NCBI GenBank assembly: GCA_036346395.1
Contig: JAYEVG010000029.1
Coordinates: forward strand, 19,785 to 83,784
Direction of reading: 5' to 3'
Length of the DNA: 64,000 bases
DNA from: Hsuehochloa calcarea
Taxonomy: Eukaryota; Streptophyta; Magnoliopsida; Poales; Poaceae
The notes under the pieces were generated by a model that was not told where the DNA came from, ran no database searches, and worked only from the letters and a program-made list of their open reading frames with translations. Shown piece by piece: positions 45,741 through 57,097 of this stretch; the first letter of the stretch is position 1; every line of letters begins with the position of its first letter. A program made the translations under genes and the position numbers.

Positions 45741-47164
45741 CGAGTCGTTTTAACTCTTTCGACCAAATGCTTGACAACCGTAACAAAAGCTATAAGTTAA
45801 ATAAACCTCTCTTTGTTTTCGTAAAACCTGTTAAACACTATTTATTTAGATTGTCTAAACAATCTAAACAAATAGTCGGGGCTAGGATAAAGTTATTAAT
45901 TTGACTTCAATTCTTAGTCTTTCATTCGCCTTTCATTCGCTTATTATCTTTTGAGTTACTAACTACTCGACAAGATGATTTTCGTGAAATAAGGCGGATC
46001 ATATATTACTCATCAACAAAAATTGTCCGCTTTACAAAGTAGTTACAAGATTACTCAAGGGGAGAGCCTAGTTGCATTTCCTCCGCCACCTTTTGCCAAT
46101 CGATCAGATTTCCACAATCGACGACTTGCCTCGATTCAGACGATCAAGTCGGCTTCGATTGGTTTAACATTAAGGCGGGGATCTTGAGCTTTAAGTTTCG
46201 CCAAAGCGTAACTTCATGCAGCCTTCGATCGCCTCCCTTATTGATTCAAATTTGATTAGCCTTGAGTGGTCACCATTTCTTGCAATTTTCCGACTTGTTC
46301 TCCAATAGTACTTGTGTGAGCAAACTATAGTATCTTCTCGAGGAGTTTTCCCTCGTAATGTAGCTCACTAAGCACATTGTTCAGAGAGTGATGTTGCCTT
46401 GAAGACTAGTCTTCATCGACTCCATCTCTGTTGGGTACAAGTCGAAGCCTCACGAAGCTTTTGTTCTCGACCACTTGTTCAAAAGAATAATACGGTCAAA
46501 CAAAAATACTTCTAGAGGAACATAACACAAAGATATTTGTAGGTAAAAGCATTTCTTACCTACTAATTGAGAATCCAATTTCTTGACCTCTTCGCGATGG
46601 AAAGCAACAGGCCAAAGATGCTTTTGCTCCCACGCTCGATGTCCTCTGATTCATCTTAGCAATGCGACGGACTCATTGCGAATCAAGGTCTTTGCTTGGA
46701 TTTCACCTCAAGGATTCTCAATTGGGCGCAATTTACGAACAAGGAATTGACATTAAAAAGGAAAACACTCAAAAGGACAACAGTAAAGAGTTACTTACTC
46801 GTGACTTGAGTTCTCGTAACCTCAAGTTCTTGATCCTTATTCTTGGTAATGCGGAAAACTCTGAATGACCAAAGATTTGTCTCCAACTTCATCGAGCTTC
46901 TTCATCTCATTTTCTTTATCTCAAGAAGAAATGAGAGTTAGATAAAGGTTAAAACTCAAAAGCAGTCTTAAGTTCAAGACTTCATCGCTTATTTTTTCCC
47001 GCAATTTCTTAGATGTGAGACAACCTCTCAAGTCTTTCCGAGAGGTTAATACTTCATTCCTTAGCCTCCTCGACTCCTCTTTTCATAGTCGAGCGAGTCG
47101 GCTAAGGTCTTTGAATCACCGCTTAACCTACAAAGGACAGAGATGGAGATAAAAATCAGTAGAA

Positions 47165-47336
47165 TGGTTATAAATACTTCTACAACCACTGACCTAGTCG
47201 TAAGTTTTTCTGCGACTACGAATGGTTGTAAGTCTTTCTGCGACCACTATCTGGTCGTAAGTAGTCGTAAGCTTTTTACGACTAACACTTTGTCATGAGT
47301 TTCTTCCATGACTATTCTCGTAAAGCATCATACGAG
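47165..47336. repeat. Array of six covarying mini-hairpins (gypsy 3' spacer)
   Basis: TGGTTATA/TACAACCA (47165-47188, one mismatch), TAGTCGTA/TGCGACTA (47195-47218, one T-G), TGGTTGTA/TGCGACCA (47223-47246, two T-G), TAGTCGTA/TACGACTA (47262-47284), GTCATG/CATGAC (47292-47312), CTCGTA/TACGAG (47317-47336). Loops are 7-9 nt. Confidence 0.93.
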
Positions 47337-47399
47337 TATTTAAGTCGAAAACAACTATGAATGATAAGTGACTTACCACCTCTCGCCTCTGCAGAGTAG

Positions 47400-49980
47400 T
47401 TCTTTCTCTGTCTTAGTTCTAAAAGTTGTCGATGATACTCACCGACAACAAAGAATTTGCTCCGAGCTTTCGCAAAAAGAAAACAAGAAGAAAGGAAGAA
47501 AAGCCACGATATAAGTATTTCAAGATACTTACATTCATAGTCGCCCTAGCAAACGTTGAATATACAAAGTCAGGGTGTCGCAGACTTATCTATCCTCGCA
47601 ACTTTGTCCCACCACACCTTCTCAAGGCGCTCGTTATCAAAAGTATTCTCCATATTGGGAATATCTTTGGGATGGGGGACTCGGTCACGAGATTTGTAAG
47701 CAGAAGACCCTACGACGGAGGCAGAACCAAAGAAGTCACCACGTAAGTGAAATTTTCTCCTTCGCTTTCAGAATTCTCTTGGGTAGGGAAGGAACGCCCT
47801 ACATTTTCCTTCCTAGAGTGGTGCGCAGTCGTTCACCACCTTGACCAGAGGCTTCCACAAGTGCCTCGTTGTCTCTACGACCTCAAGAATCGTGAGTACC
47901 ACCTCAACGAAGAACGCCGCTACCTCAAGAGTCGAGCTACAATTTCAGCAGTGTGGGAGTCACTCGGGAGTCTCGACTTCATCGGCCACTGGGCCAAAGG
48001 TGATGCTTCACCACCTCCATTGCTACCTCCCGAAGAATCAAGGGATGGCAATGGACTTCTCGATGGAAGCATTCAGGAAATTTCAAGGAGTCTGATCAAA
48101 TAAAGAAAAGCAAATCAGTTGTGAAAAGAAAAAGGTAAATGTCGTTCTTACACTTTAGTACATTTCACATACCTCCGCACTGGTCTTAACCAGAATTTTG
48201 GAGCAATCCTCCCAACGGAGGACCTCTTCTTCTCCACGACCACGCCCGGTCGAGGTTCAACAATTGGCTCACCACGATCACGCCTGGTCAGAGTTGGAAC
48301 AGGACCGTGGCTCGTTCCTCGATTCTCTGGATGGACGAGATCGGCCTCGACCATTCCGTATAAAGATCGCCTCACCGCAGTTGTGCCGATGTCTTGCATC
48401 CTCCTTCATAAAGACATAAAATCTTTCCAGTTCTCCCTTTCCGCTTGCTTAATAAAACTAGGAGTGGCACCGATCGCGAAAGATTCCGTGTCATAATAGA
48501 AGGGTACCTTAGCCTTGCGAGGTTTGCGCTTAAGAGGTTCACCGCTTCAACCTCCTCGGCTTCGACTACCGCGACCTCGGCTTCAGATATAACTACACCG
48601 CCGCAGTCTTGTAGAGGTCCGGTCGAAGACAGAGCTCGAGCTTGCTCCCCTTGTCTGCAGATTTTACAAGTCGACGCCTTTTCGAGGAGGAGCCGAGCTT
48701 TGTCTTTCGACAACCCGGCGCCAATAGTCATCGTAAGCGACTTCTTCGTCGTCCGACGATTTTCCATGCCTACTTTCTCGTAAAGCAAAACAGTAAAAGA
48801 AGAATCACTAATTAGTCGTAAGTTTTTCTACGACTAGTACTAAGTCGTAAGTTCTTCACGACTTTTTATTGATCGTAAGATATTCTACGATCACCATTAG
48901 TCGTAAGTATCTCCTACGACTATAAAGTCCTAAAGAAAGAATCGATTTTTGATTACCTTTAGGCGATCCATCTTTTCATCTCATGATAAAACCGCAATGA
49001 CTTGAGGAACCGCCTCTGAGTGGCGGAGACTTCTCACAAATGAGTCGACTGAGTCAACCTCGGCTGGAAAGATCCGTAAACAGATAAAAATATTAGACAA
49101 GGTTAAGAAAGACCAAACGAAGAGCTAAATCGACAATTGCTTACCCTCCTCATAGTCTCGGTGGGGTCTCCTCTTCCCGAGTACCTCCACATAGGAGATG
49201 CTCGCTTCTTCAGAGGATCGATTCGGGCGGTGATGAAATCCTTCACCACATGCCATCCGGTCCACCCTTCTTCCTTCAAGTCCTTAATAGCTTGAATATA
49301 AGGGCTAATCCTACTGATATCTTCAGGGTTGAGTCCCATGAAGATTTCTTTTCAGCGACCTTCCCTCAAAAGAAAGGTCGTCTTCAGAGGTGACCTTCCA
49401 AAGAGAACCACCTCTTCCTCCAAACCCGCCACGAAGACCGGGTAAAGCTCAATGTACTCCTTCGACTTGAGTCGTGGAGCTTGAGATCACAGACTTCCGG
49501 CAATTCGGCTTGTCGAGCCATCCCATAATAATATTGGAACAGCTCGAGATCCGCCGGAATTCCTGTGTATGCCTCGCATGGATACACGAACACACTCAAC
49601 ATGGTAATGGAATTGGGACCTAAGTTCACCGCCCACCCCAAAGTGTTCGAGTACTCTCAGAAGAAAGGGGTGGGCAGTAATCAAGGCCGCACTCACAATA
49701 CGCTTGGAAGACGGATTTGCCCATTTTCCCCGATGGCGATCTTTGCCCGATAGCGGAATCCACTTCACCGAGCCTTCTCTCGATCTTCCAAGATCGACCA
49801 AGATCTTGATCTTAGCGCATCCATCTCCGATTCCTCCCATTCGTAAACTCTCTTGGCCATTTCGCCGGAAGCAAGAAGTTTTTTGATTGGGTTGGCGGCG
49901 GAGAAGATGAAACCTAGTCGAGGACGAAGAAAGCAAGAGCTCAAGAACAATGGAGTGATTTGGGGAAAAGTAAAACCCAA
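47400..49980 (-). pseudogene. Antisense gene in the gypsy 3' spacer (PF04195-like, putative gypsy type transposon protein)
   Basis: On the minus strand, starting near 49980, frames carry GFIFSAANPIKKLLASGEMAKRVYEWEE-type sequence. They continue with NLGPNSITMLSVFVYPCEAY, GIPADLELFQYYYG (49641-49520) and WTGWHVVKDFITARIDPLKKRASPMW (49260-49180). This order resembles the plant PF04195 (Transposase_28, 'putative gypsy type transposon') domain, which some Tat-lineage elements carry as an antisense extra ORF. A variable charged region follows (48788-48148 and below). The frame changes several times, and some breaks may be introns. Its biochemical function is not known to me. Domain naming is from pattern memory. 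Confidence 0.6.
48813..48922. repeat. Array of four covarying mini-hairpins (gypsy 3' spacer)
   Basis: TAGTCGTA/TACGACTA (48813-48836), AGTCGT/ACGACT (from 48843), TGATCGTA/TACGATCA (48870-48893), TAGTCGTA/TACGACTA (48898-48922). Confidence 0.93.
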
Positions 49981-50069
49981 GTCTACCTCTGGTAAGTTTT
50001 TATAATCAAGACGATCTCCGCCGCCGAAACCGCCTCGCCTATAGGTCTCAGAGGAGTTGGTTGTACCGC

Positions 50070-50500
50070 CGGAACCGCTTCATCGGACAAGTCCGTGAGA
50101 GCCGGTTGCAATTCCCTGATGGTCTGCTCGAGAAAAATTAGGTGCGTATTGTCACCCCAAGCTTAAATTACATTCTTGACCAAGTATTTCGGTCGAAGGA
50201 AATATCAATCGGAAGGCTTTTTCTCCGATTCCCTACTACGACCACCGGGACGGTCGTAGGGTTTTCTGACTTTTGATAGTCGTAAGCAATCTTCACGATT
50301 GCAATCGCCGAGAACCGCCTCATCAACAGATCTGAGAGATTGTTTGCAATTCCCAGATGGCCTGCTCGGGAAAGTTAGGTTCGTTTCATCACCTCCAAGT
50401 AAAATTACTTTCTTGACCAAATCTTTACGTCAAAGGAAGTATCAATCTAAGAGTTTTTCCTTCGACTATCTTTCTACGACATGTTCATGGTCGTAAGTCC
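50070..50500. repeat. Direct repeat of about 195 bp near the 3' end of the gypsy spacer
   Basis: Two diverged copies (about 50070-50250 and 50305-50500) share TTGCAATTCCC, GCCTGCTCG/GTCTGCTCG and TTCTTGACCAA in order. Each ends in a mini-hairpin with the arms in reversed order (CTACGACC/GGTCGTAG near 50227; TACGAC/GTCGTA near 50475). Confidence 0.8.
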
Positions 50501-50552
50501 ATTTACTAAACCTTTACCAAGTAAGTTACTTTCACTTAAAGTCGGGGCTAGA

Positions 50553-51327
50553 TGACGAGGATCTAATAATCCTCATTTTATCTTTTATCTATAATTTTAT
50601 TATGGGTAAATATGATGTCACATAGTCCCCGTAGTACCCTTATATCTATAAGGGAGAGGCCTAACAAGTGATTGTAAGTTCTTCTACAATCACCCCCATA
50701 GTCGTAAGCCTTGCTACGACTATATCATGGTCGTAAGTCCTTCTACGACCACTACATAGTCGTAAGTCCTTCTATTTATCGCTACCGGTCGTAAGTCCTC
50801 TACGACCGTGAAAACTACGACCACCTTATAATCAAACCTACTGACGAGTAGGTCCAATTGATTAAGGAACCGAACGGTCTACACGCACTATTATTCCGGC
50901 GTATTAATGGTGTGTAAATACCCCATTATCTCCGAAGATAATTGCGGATGGCGTGAAGAAGTCAAGGCGCCGTAATTATCGCCATCATGCGCCTGCACTA
51001 CATTAATTAGGCACATCTCGCAGGCAAAACGGCTACTTCTTCACGACTATATAAGGGCATCAAACAGAGAGACAAAGGGGACAGAGAAGAACAACGGCAA
51101 ACAAGGGCTAGTCAAGTAGAAACACAAGCACTATTCTCTGTAATAGTTTTAGTCCTTTGCTAGATCATCAACAATACCATACACACAGGATTAGGGTTAT
51201 TATTCTCTCCGGAGAAGGCCTGAACCTGTCTAAACATCCCGTGTCAATCCACTCTGCGTGATCTCATCCTTAGGAGACCCCCCGAATCAAATAATCTTTA
51301 CGTAAGATCGGTTCTAATACACCGACA
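50553..51327 (+). repeat. 3' LTR of the gypsy element
   Basis: Starts TGACGAGGATC, preceded by the purine-rich AAAGTCGGGGCTAGA, and ends CACCGACA before the AGCTA duplication. CTATATAAGG at 51047-51056. Hairpins 1, 2, 3 and 5 are present (50669-50808); hairpin 4 is broken. Confidence 0.95.
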
Positions 51328-51353
51328 AGCTATAAGACACTACTACAGAAAAA

Positions 51354-51727
51354 CTATGTCTGTGATAACAAGCGGTTATCACAGACGGTTGAAAAACCGT
51401 ATGTGATAAGTCTTATCACAAAAAACCGTATGTGAAAGGCAGATATCGCAGACGGTTCCAACCAAGAACTAACCGTCTGTGATAAAATCGTCTGTGATAA
51501 ATCTTATCACAGACGATTTTTAACAAAAAACCGTCTGTGAAGGGCAGATATCGCAAACGGTTCCAACCAAGAACCGTCTGTGATACTAAGGTATCACAGA
51601 CGGTTTGTTAATACAACCGTATGTGATAAACTGCATATCACCGACGGTTGTATTAACAAACCGTCATATCACAGACGGTTTTTGGTTGGAACCGTCTGTG
51701 ATATCTGCCTTTCACAGACGGTTTTTA
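51354..51727. repeat. Subterminal repeats and 200-bp palindrome of the CACTA end
   Basis: More than a dozen copies of ATCACAGACGGTT or its complement, in head-to-head pairs. The inner part (51526-51726) forms one long imperfect palindrome centred near 51632, with arms of about 100 bases including the AACAAACCGTC / GACGGTTTGTT and GGTTCCAACCAA / TTGGTTGGAACC pairs. Confidence 0.9.
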
Positions 51728-52982
51728 TCCTACCTAATTTTTATCATATTTTCAACTAGCCTCAGAAATTGCTAACCATGCCCTCTGAAAACTAACAAGC
51801 AGAAACATATCACAAAAAATTGTTGACAACTCAAAGTGATCATTTAACTCAAAATCAATTACAAAAGAATGTTTCAAGTATTATCGCTAGAGTTACAAAT
51901 TGAATTACAACCAGTCAAAGTGAATTACAATATTGAATCAATTGTTTCGAGGTCGTTTATCGGTGTCGACGGCGTGAAACTCTCCGGTGGTGTTAACTAT
52001 ATCTGCCTTGATAAAGCCGCAGAGCTCCTCTCGAACGTGCGTGACCTGGTCCATCTCAAGTGCATTTAACTCTATGTTCAAGTCCTGTCGCTAGCAGGAG
52101 TAAAGTAGTAAGCATATATATTTAAATTTATAAGTAGGAAATAATTATTACGAGATTGACAAACCTGGGGATCGTGCGTCTTAGAAGCAATCAATAGCTG
52201 CATATGATGGCATACGTAGAATGCACATAGGTGATCTCGTTTTTGCTGGCGGCACTACAAAAATAGAATTATATATATATATGTACAGTCAGTTCCAAAC
52301 GCAATATTTCGGAGTATGATATATGATTATTGTGTTGTAGCGCGTACCGAAAATCGCATCCTGTGAGTCAGTGTGGCGCTCGTTCCCTTGTATAAACCTC
52401 CATCGGCAACATAGCCGATGAACGCCCTACATGATTCAAAAAAGTTATCCTCATCCATTTCAAATGAAGGAAGACTACAATAGAGTTATGTGCGGAGAAA
52501 ATGAACATACCTGTCGAGTATTCCTTTAAGAAGGGTGAAGTCGTGATTTTTGTTGAGTAGAGAATCAAGGTACAATACCATGTTCCTCTTTGGAACAAGA
52601 ATCATAAGAATCCAGTGGAACCTACTCATGTATGTCGCTATAGTCATAAACCTATGTTGAAACGTAATTTGTATAGCAAATATTGAAGCACTTACTTCTG
52701 GTTGTAGGGCACCATTATGTAGTCCTTGTCGTTCAGAGCAAGCAATCCTATTTTTATGTAATTCTCGACGATGATGCGCCTTGGTTGATTGTTTGCTCAG
52801 AGACCACGTAGGGCCGAGGAAACCCACCGTTCTTTGATTCGACGGCACATTTCATAATGTATATGTACATAAGCAATGAGTTATGATATTTATCGGTATC
52901 ACGTGAGTGTAGAAATTGATTGTACACACTTACAGTGTCCAGCATCGTAGAAGTGAGGCGTCGAGGGCAGTTAGGTTGTATA

Positions 52983-55900
52983 GGTCATGTGAGACCCCGG
53001 TTTATCCGGCTTGTAATGCTTAACCATCCATTCGGTCCTAGCATCACAAAGCAGATAATCCGAGACTCGAGACATGTATACTTCCCAGAGTGCAAGATAC
53101 ACACCTCATCACAAAATTTATGTATCAATTCCATTCATCCACATAGAACCAAACACGTAATAGAATGTAAGTATTAATAATATTAAACCGAGTCATTACA
53201 AAGAGAGGCCAACCGCCAACAATAAAAGAAACAACAACAATTAAACAATGAAGCAAAAGTGCCATAAGATGGCTACAACAAAAGAGCCAATCAGTGTGCC
53301 TTTAACCCACAAGGCAACCGACCGGACCGCCAAGCTAGTCGCCAAACCCGAAGCACATCTCACAAAAGTGAGGCCCTTGGGGCTCACCTTCTCCCCCTGC
53401 AAACAAAAGCAAATTTAAAAAGCCGGTGAGTACTTTGAATGTACTGCAAGACTTACATGTGGAATAACAAACACTGTACATATACTACATGCAAGCTTAA
53501 TCAACGAAGAGGTGGAGGTTTCATTTTAGCATGAAGCAAGTTTTCATTTGCAATAATATAATAGATTGAAAGCAATTTAACAAATCTGTTTTTAATGTTC
53601 AAATAAGCGCAAAAGACAACAAATTAACAGTAGGTAGGAAACAACAACAATCCTGGAAGTGACTAAACCATTAGTCACCACAACAATAGCATGAATTACC
53701 CATTCATGCCAACCATGTCAAATTTTAATTTAAAAGGTTGAAGTCTAACTCTTGCAAAACCTAACCAAGCGTGTCCATAACCTAGGACGAGGCTATTCGA
53801 ATAGTTTTATCCTCGCAGGTGTACCAACTTACCCACATGTCGACCGCCTTTTGCCAAGCTATTAAGCACACTTCCTTAGGTATGCTGCAAGACGGCTAAG
53901 TCCTACGAGACTTTTCCAATATTATGTATTACCTTTGAGTCGCCTGTATGGATAGAAACCCATACGTTGTGTCGGGTCGTGGCCCACCTCGGACAACTAC
54001 AAATCACAGGTAAAGCCTTGGACAACTGCGACGCCCCTCGAGGTGGAGAACCTTCCCGGCAATCCCCACCACCGCACACCCAACACAAACACAAGAACAC
54101 AATTCCTTTTTCACACAACACACACAACGCTCCTCCTGCGACTCGGAGATAACACACTCCAAAGTACTAGGTCAAGAGGGGTCCCATATAACCCTCATGT
54201 GGTTAGTACGCAAAAATGCTTGGAGAGTGTGACACAAGATGTTCGGTCCTTGTTGACTTAGGCAAGACATCCACAAACCCAATAACCCACCATCCAACCA
54301 CTTGCCCAAGTCCAAATCAATTTTGCCATTTTCAGATTTTTGACTTTACAAAATTAACAAAGCACAAAGTGCTGGACATAATGGAAGAATAATAATTTTT
54401 GTGTGATCAAGACCATCGACTAAGTCGATGATCGCCCAAAGCTACCGAACTAGGCATGGCTAAGCACAACGATTCGTATTCTACTAAGTGACAAGAGTCC
54501 ATCCATCGAACTCTAATCACAGCAAATAACCTAGGCTCAAGTAGTAGAGAATAAACAACATCCTACAGATTATGCAACTATAGGATCAACTAACCATAAT
54601 TTAACACAAAGTAGCAATGCATACATACAGTTGAATTCAAAATATTAAACTTGTAAAATAATAGGATTAACATGATCAAACTGCTTGCCTGCTTGTTGTG
54701 GGTCAAGATGTTGCTGGGGATCACTCTCGGTATCAGTGTGCCCTTCGGATCCTATCGAAAGAACCAAAAAGAACCAATAAGGCAAAAGAAACCGAAAAGA
54801 TCCAACAGCCAACTTCAACAAAAAGCTCTCAAATTTTTACAGTAGAAAGAGCATGATTTTTAGGAACTCAAGCAACAAGAACCAATTGATTTGGATTCTC
54901 AATGCAAAAGATATGGCCAAAACAATTTTGCTCAGCTCTTATAAATCAAAAATGCTACTATTCATTAGCAAAATTTTCCGGAGCTATACTGGGTCTGGAA
55001 ACATTTTTAAATTAAAGTCTAGTCAAAAACATAACCAACAAAATTTGAATCAACCGAAAAGGATTTGAAATGAATTAGTTATGCATTTTACAAGTTATCA
55101 TATTTTTCAGTTGACAAATAAATCCTTTCGGGAAATCAGGAATTAAAACGACGTGGCCGAACGAGGAGCGTCGATCAAAGATCCGACGGCCCGCGTTCCA
55201 GTGCTAACGCGCGCGCGCGGGATTCACAATTCCCTAAACGCTCACCGTTGGATCTGGATCCAACGGTTCACGTGGATCGGGACGTTCGGCGGTCCGAACG
55301 TTCACACGCATAGGAGCCGTTGATCTTGGATCCAACGGTCCACACGGATCGAACCTTTCGGACGGTCCGAACGTTCACTCGAACCGGGACCGTTGATCTT
55401 GGATCCAACGGTCCACAATGACCTACGCCAAACGTCGCCTGTTCTCGTCCGACAAAAATGGCCGGGAAAGAACGGCTCGCCGCCGGCGACTCTGGTCACG
55501 GCGGTGCGAGCAAAGGCCCAAAATGGGTTGCTAACAAACTCGCGCACCCAAAGGAACCAACAATTTCAGCTGCGGCGTTCTAGAACGCCGGCAAGCCGGA
55601 GATGACAGAGATGACCGAAAACGGTCAAAAACGAAAATAGCAATTGAGCTCTGCTGCGGTCCAAGCAAGCGGGTGCCAATCAACTAGGGACTAAAGAGGG
55701 TTTACCTGAGCCCAAAGAAGGCACAAAGAAGGGTTGATTCACCCAACGAAGAAGAATGGGGACTTGCCCAAAAGGGGAAATCCGCAATTAATCTACTCTG
55801 CAAGCAAACGAAAAAATGAGTGAGGGCTATTGCTCACAGAGAGAGAGAGGAGCTAAGGCACGAGGATTTGAGAAAGAAAGACCGAGCACCACTTCCACCA

Positions 55901-57097
55901 AGAACTCAAAAGCTCGGCAATGGCGGCAATGGCGACCAGAAGGTGAAAATTGAATTTGAGCTCACTCAGCGCTAGAAGTGAAGTCAGAGCTCGGGTGTTC
56001 AAAGGAGGATAAGGAAGCCACTGGGGAGTCTTATAGCCGAAGGAGCAAGGAAGAAGCAACGGGAGGGAAAATGGTGGGGCTCGTGTTGAGGTCGACCGAG
56101 GCGATGGGAGCAAGTGCACTCGAGGAGGACGAAGACTTCTGGGCGCGGGACGGAAGCATTAAATGCTAAGAGCCGTTGGCGAAAGGAGAAGTGACCGACG
56201 ACGCCACGCTCGAAATTTTCACCCACTACGGTTGACTATGGCGAGCGAGCGACGGAGGTAGACGATAGCCGCCCACCGTTGGATTTAAATCGGACGGTCC
56301 AAAAGCAACGGGTGATTAGAACGGTTTGAGCGCCCATTTTAGTCCGAGCCGTTGATTTGGATCCTACGGTTCATATTGCGCGAGGCGTTGGATGGTCCGA
56401 ACATTCCGCCAATCGATTCTCGATTTAGAATCCAACGGTTCACATGGATGGCGCTCGGATGGTCCGAACGTTCACGCGATCGTGGGCGCTCGATGCCGAT
56501 CAACGACGCGACAACGCCGCGCCCAAACGCATCGAGGCGGTGCGAGTTAGTTGATGGGCCGAGTCAAGTGGCTCGAGCCCGAGTCCGATTCGAACCCAAG
56601 GAAATGTGAAAACCGCTTAGGGTTTGAATTTAAAGGCTGATTTTTGAAAAATTATTTGGGATAGCAAACAAACTCCAAAATTTATGAAATTTTAACTGGA
56701 GCTTGCTGACTGCATGAAGAACCTTATATAAAATTTTCAAAGACTTTTATGCACTGCATTTGTCTCCAAAAATTCCAGAAGGTGATGAATTAGGGTTTGA
56801 CCAAGGTTTGACTGGCCTCAAAAATTATCAAATAATTTCTAAAAATTATGAAATAATTCTTAGGTGTCAAACATCAACCCTAGACCCAAGAAAAGTATTT
56901 CCAAAGGTTGGGCACAAGATTTTCCTGAAAGATATTTGTGTTGGTGTCCAAATGGCAATTTGATTTTTGATTTCACATAATTCCTTTACAAGAATTATGG
57001 AACTGATTACAAAAATCAAGATCAGAGAAAAAGTTTTAATTTCTCCTCATTTTTATTACATTTGAAACACAAACCAATTTTGGGATGTTACAGGTCA
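52983..57097 (-). mobile_element. Solo LTR, 4105 bp, probably gypsy, with GGTCA target duplication
   Basis: TGTGAGACCCCGG (52988) to GGGATGTTACA (57092), flanked by GGTCA (52983-52987, 57093-57097). Read on the minus strand it starts TGTAACATCCC and ends GTCTCACA, a style common to long grass gypsy LTRs (RIRE3/Tekay-like; inferred). CTATAAG on the minus strand at 56030-56036 may be the promoter. No internal region, PBS or second LTR copy is present. The exon it interrupts is continuous once the LTR and one duplication are disregarded. Confidence 0.85.
55165..56485. repeat. Repeated GGATCCAACGGT / GGTCCGAACGTTC segments inside the solo LTR
   Basis: About 83-bp degenerate units alternate GTTGATCTTGGATCCAACGG and GGTCCGAACGTTCAC; cluster 1 is 55240-55415 and cluster 2 56270-56480. 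Both words are short palindromes. Confidence 0.8.

Larger units (their letters stand above)
45086..50552. other. Long 3' spacer of the gypsy element
   Basis: About 5.4 kb between integrase and the 3' LTR. It contains three direct repeats (45205-45740), an antisense gene region (about 47400-49980), several mini-hairpins and a 195-bp direct repeat (about 50070-50250 and 50305-50500), ending in a purine tract just before 50553. Plus-strand frames such as 45668-45904 and 47426-47746 have no recognised domain. Confidence 0.8.
38210..51332 (+). mobile_element. Ty3/gypsy retrotransposon, Tat/Retand type, 13.1 kb, with AGCTA target duplication
   Basis: The element is 38215-51327, flanked by AGCTA (38210-38214, 51328-51332). 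Near-identical LTRs of about 775 bp enclose PBS, gag, protease, RT, RNase H and integrase in gypsy order, then a 5.4-kb 3' spacer with an antisense gene, which together with the length points to the Tat/Retand lineage. Coding regions carry many frameshifts, but the LTRs are very similar, so insertion may be recent and part of the damage may be sequence error. Confidence 0.95.

Noticed and set aside
38334..50808. Direct repeats in the gypsy LTR as a CRISPR-like array
   Set aside because: Units are imperfect, each is self-complementary, spacers are very short and the host is a plant; the hairpin description fits better.
50785..50808. LTR-to-LTR compensatory change in hairpin 5 as proof of selection
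   Set aside because: Both changed arms are CTG/CAG sites, where sequence artefact is suspected; not used as evidence.
56560..56605. GGTTCGAATC on the minus strand, like a tRNA T-loop
   Set aside because: The flanking bases do not form a T stem and no other tRNA arms are present.
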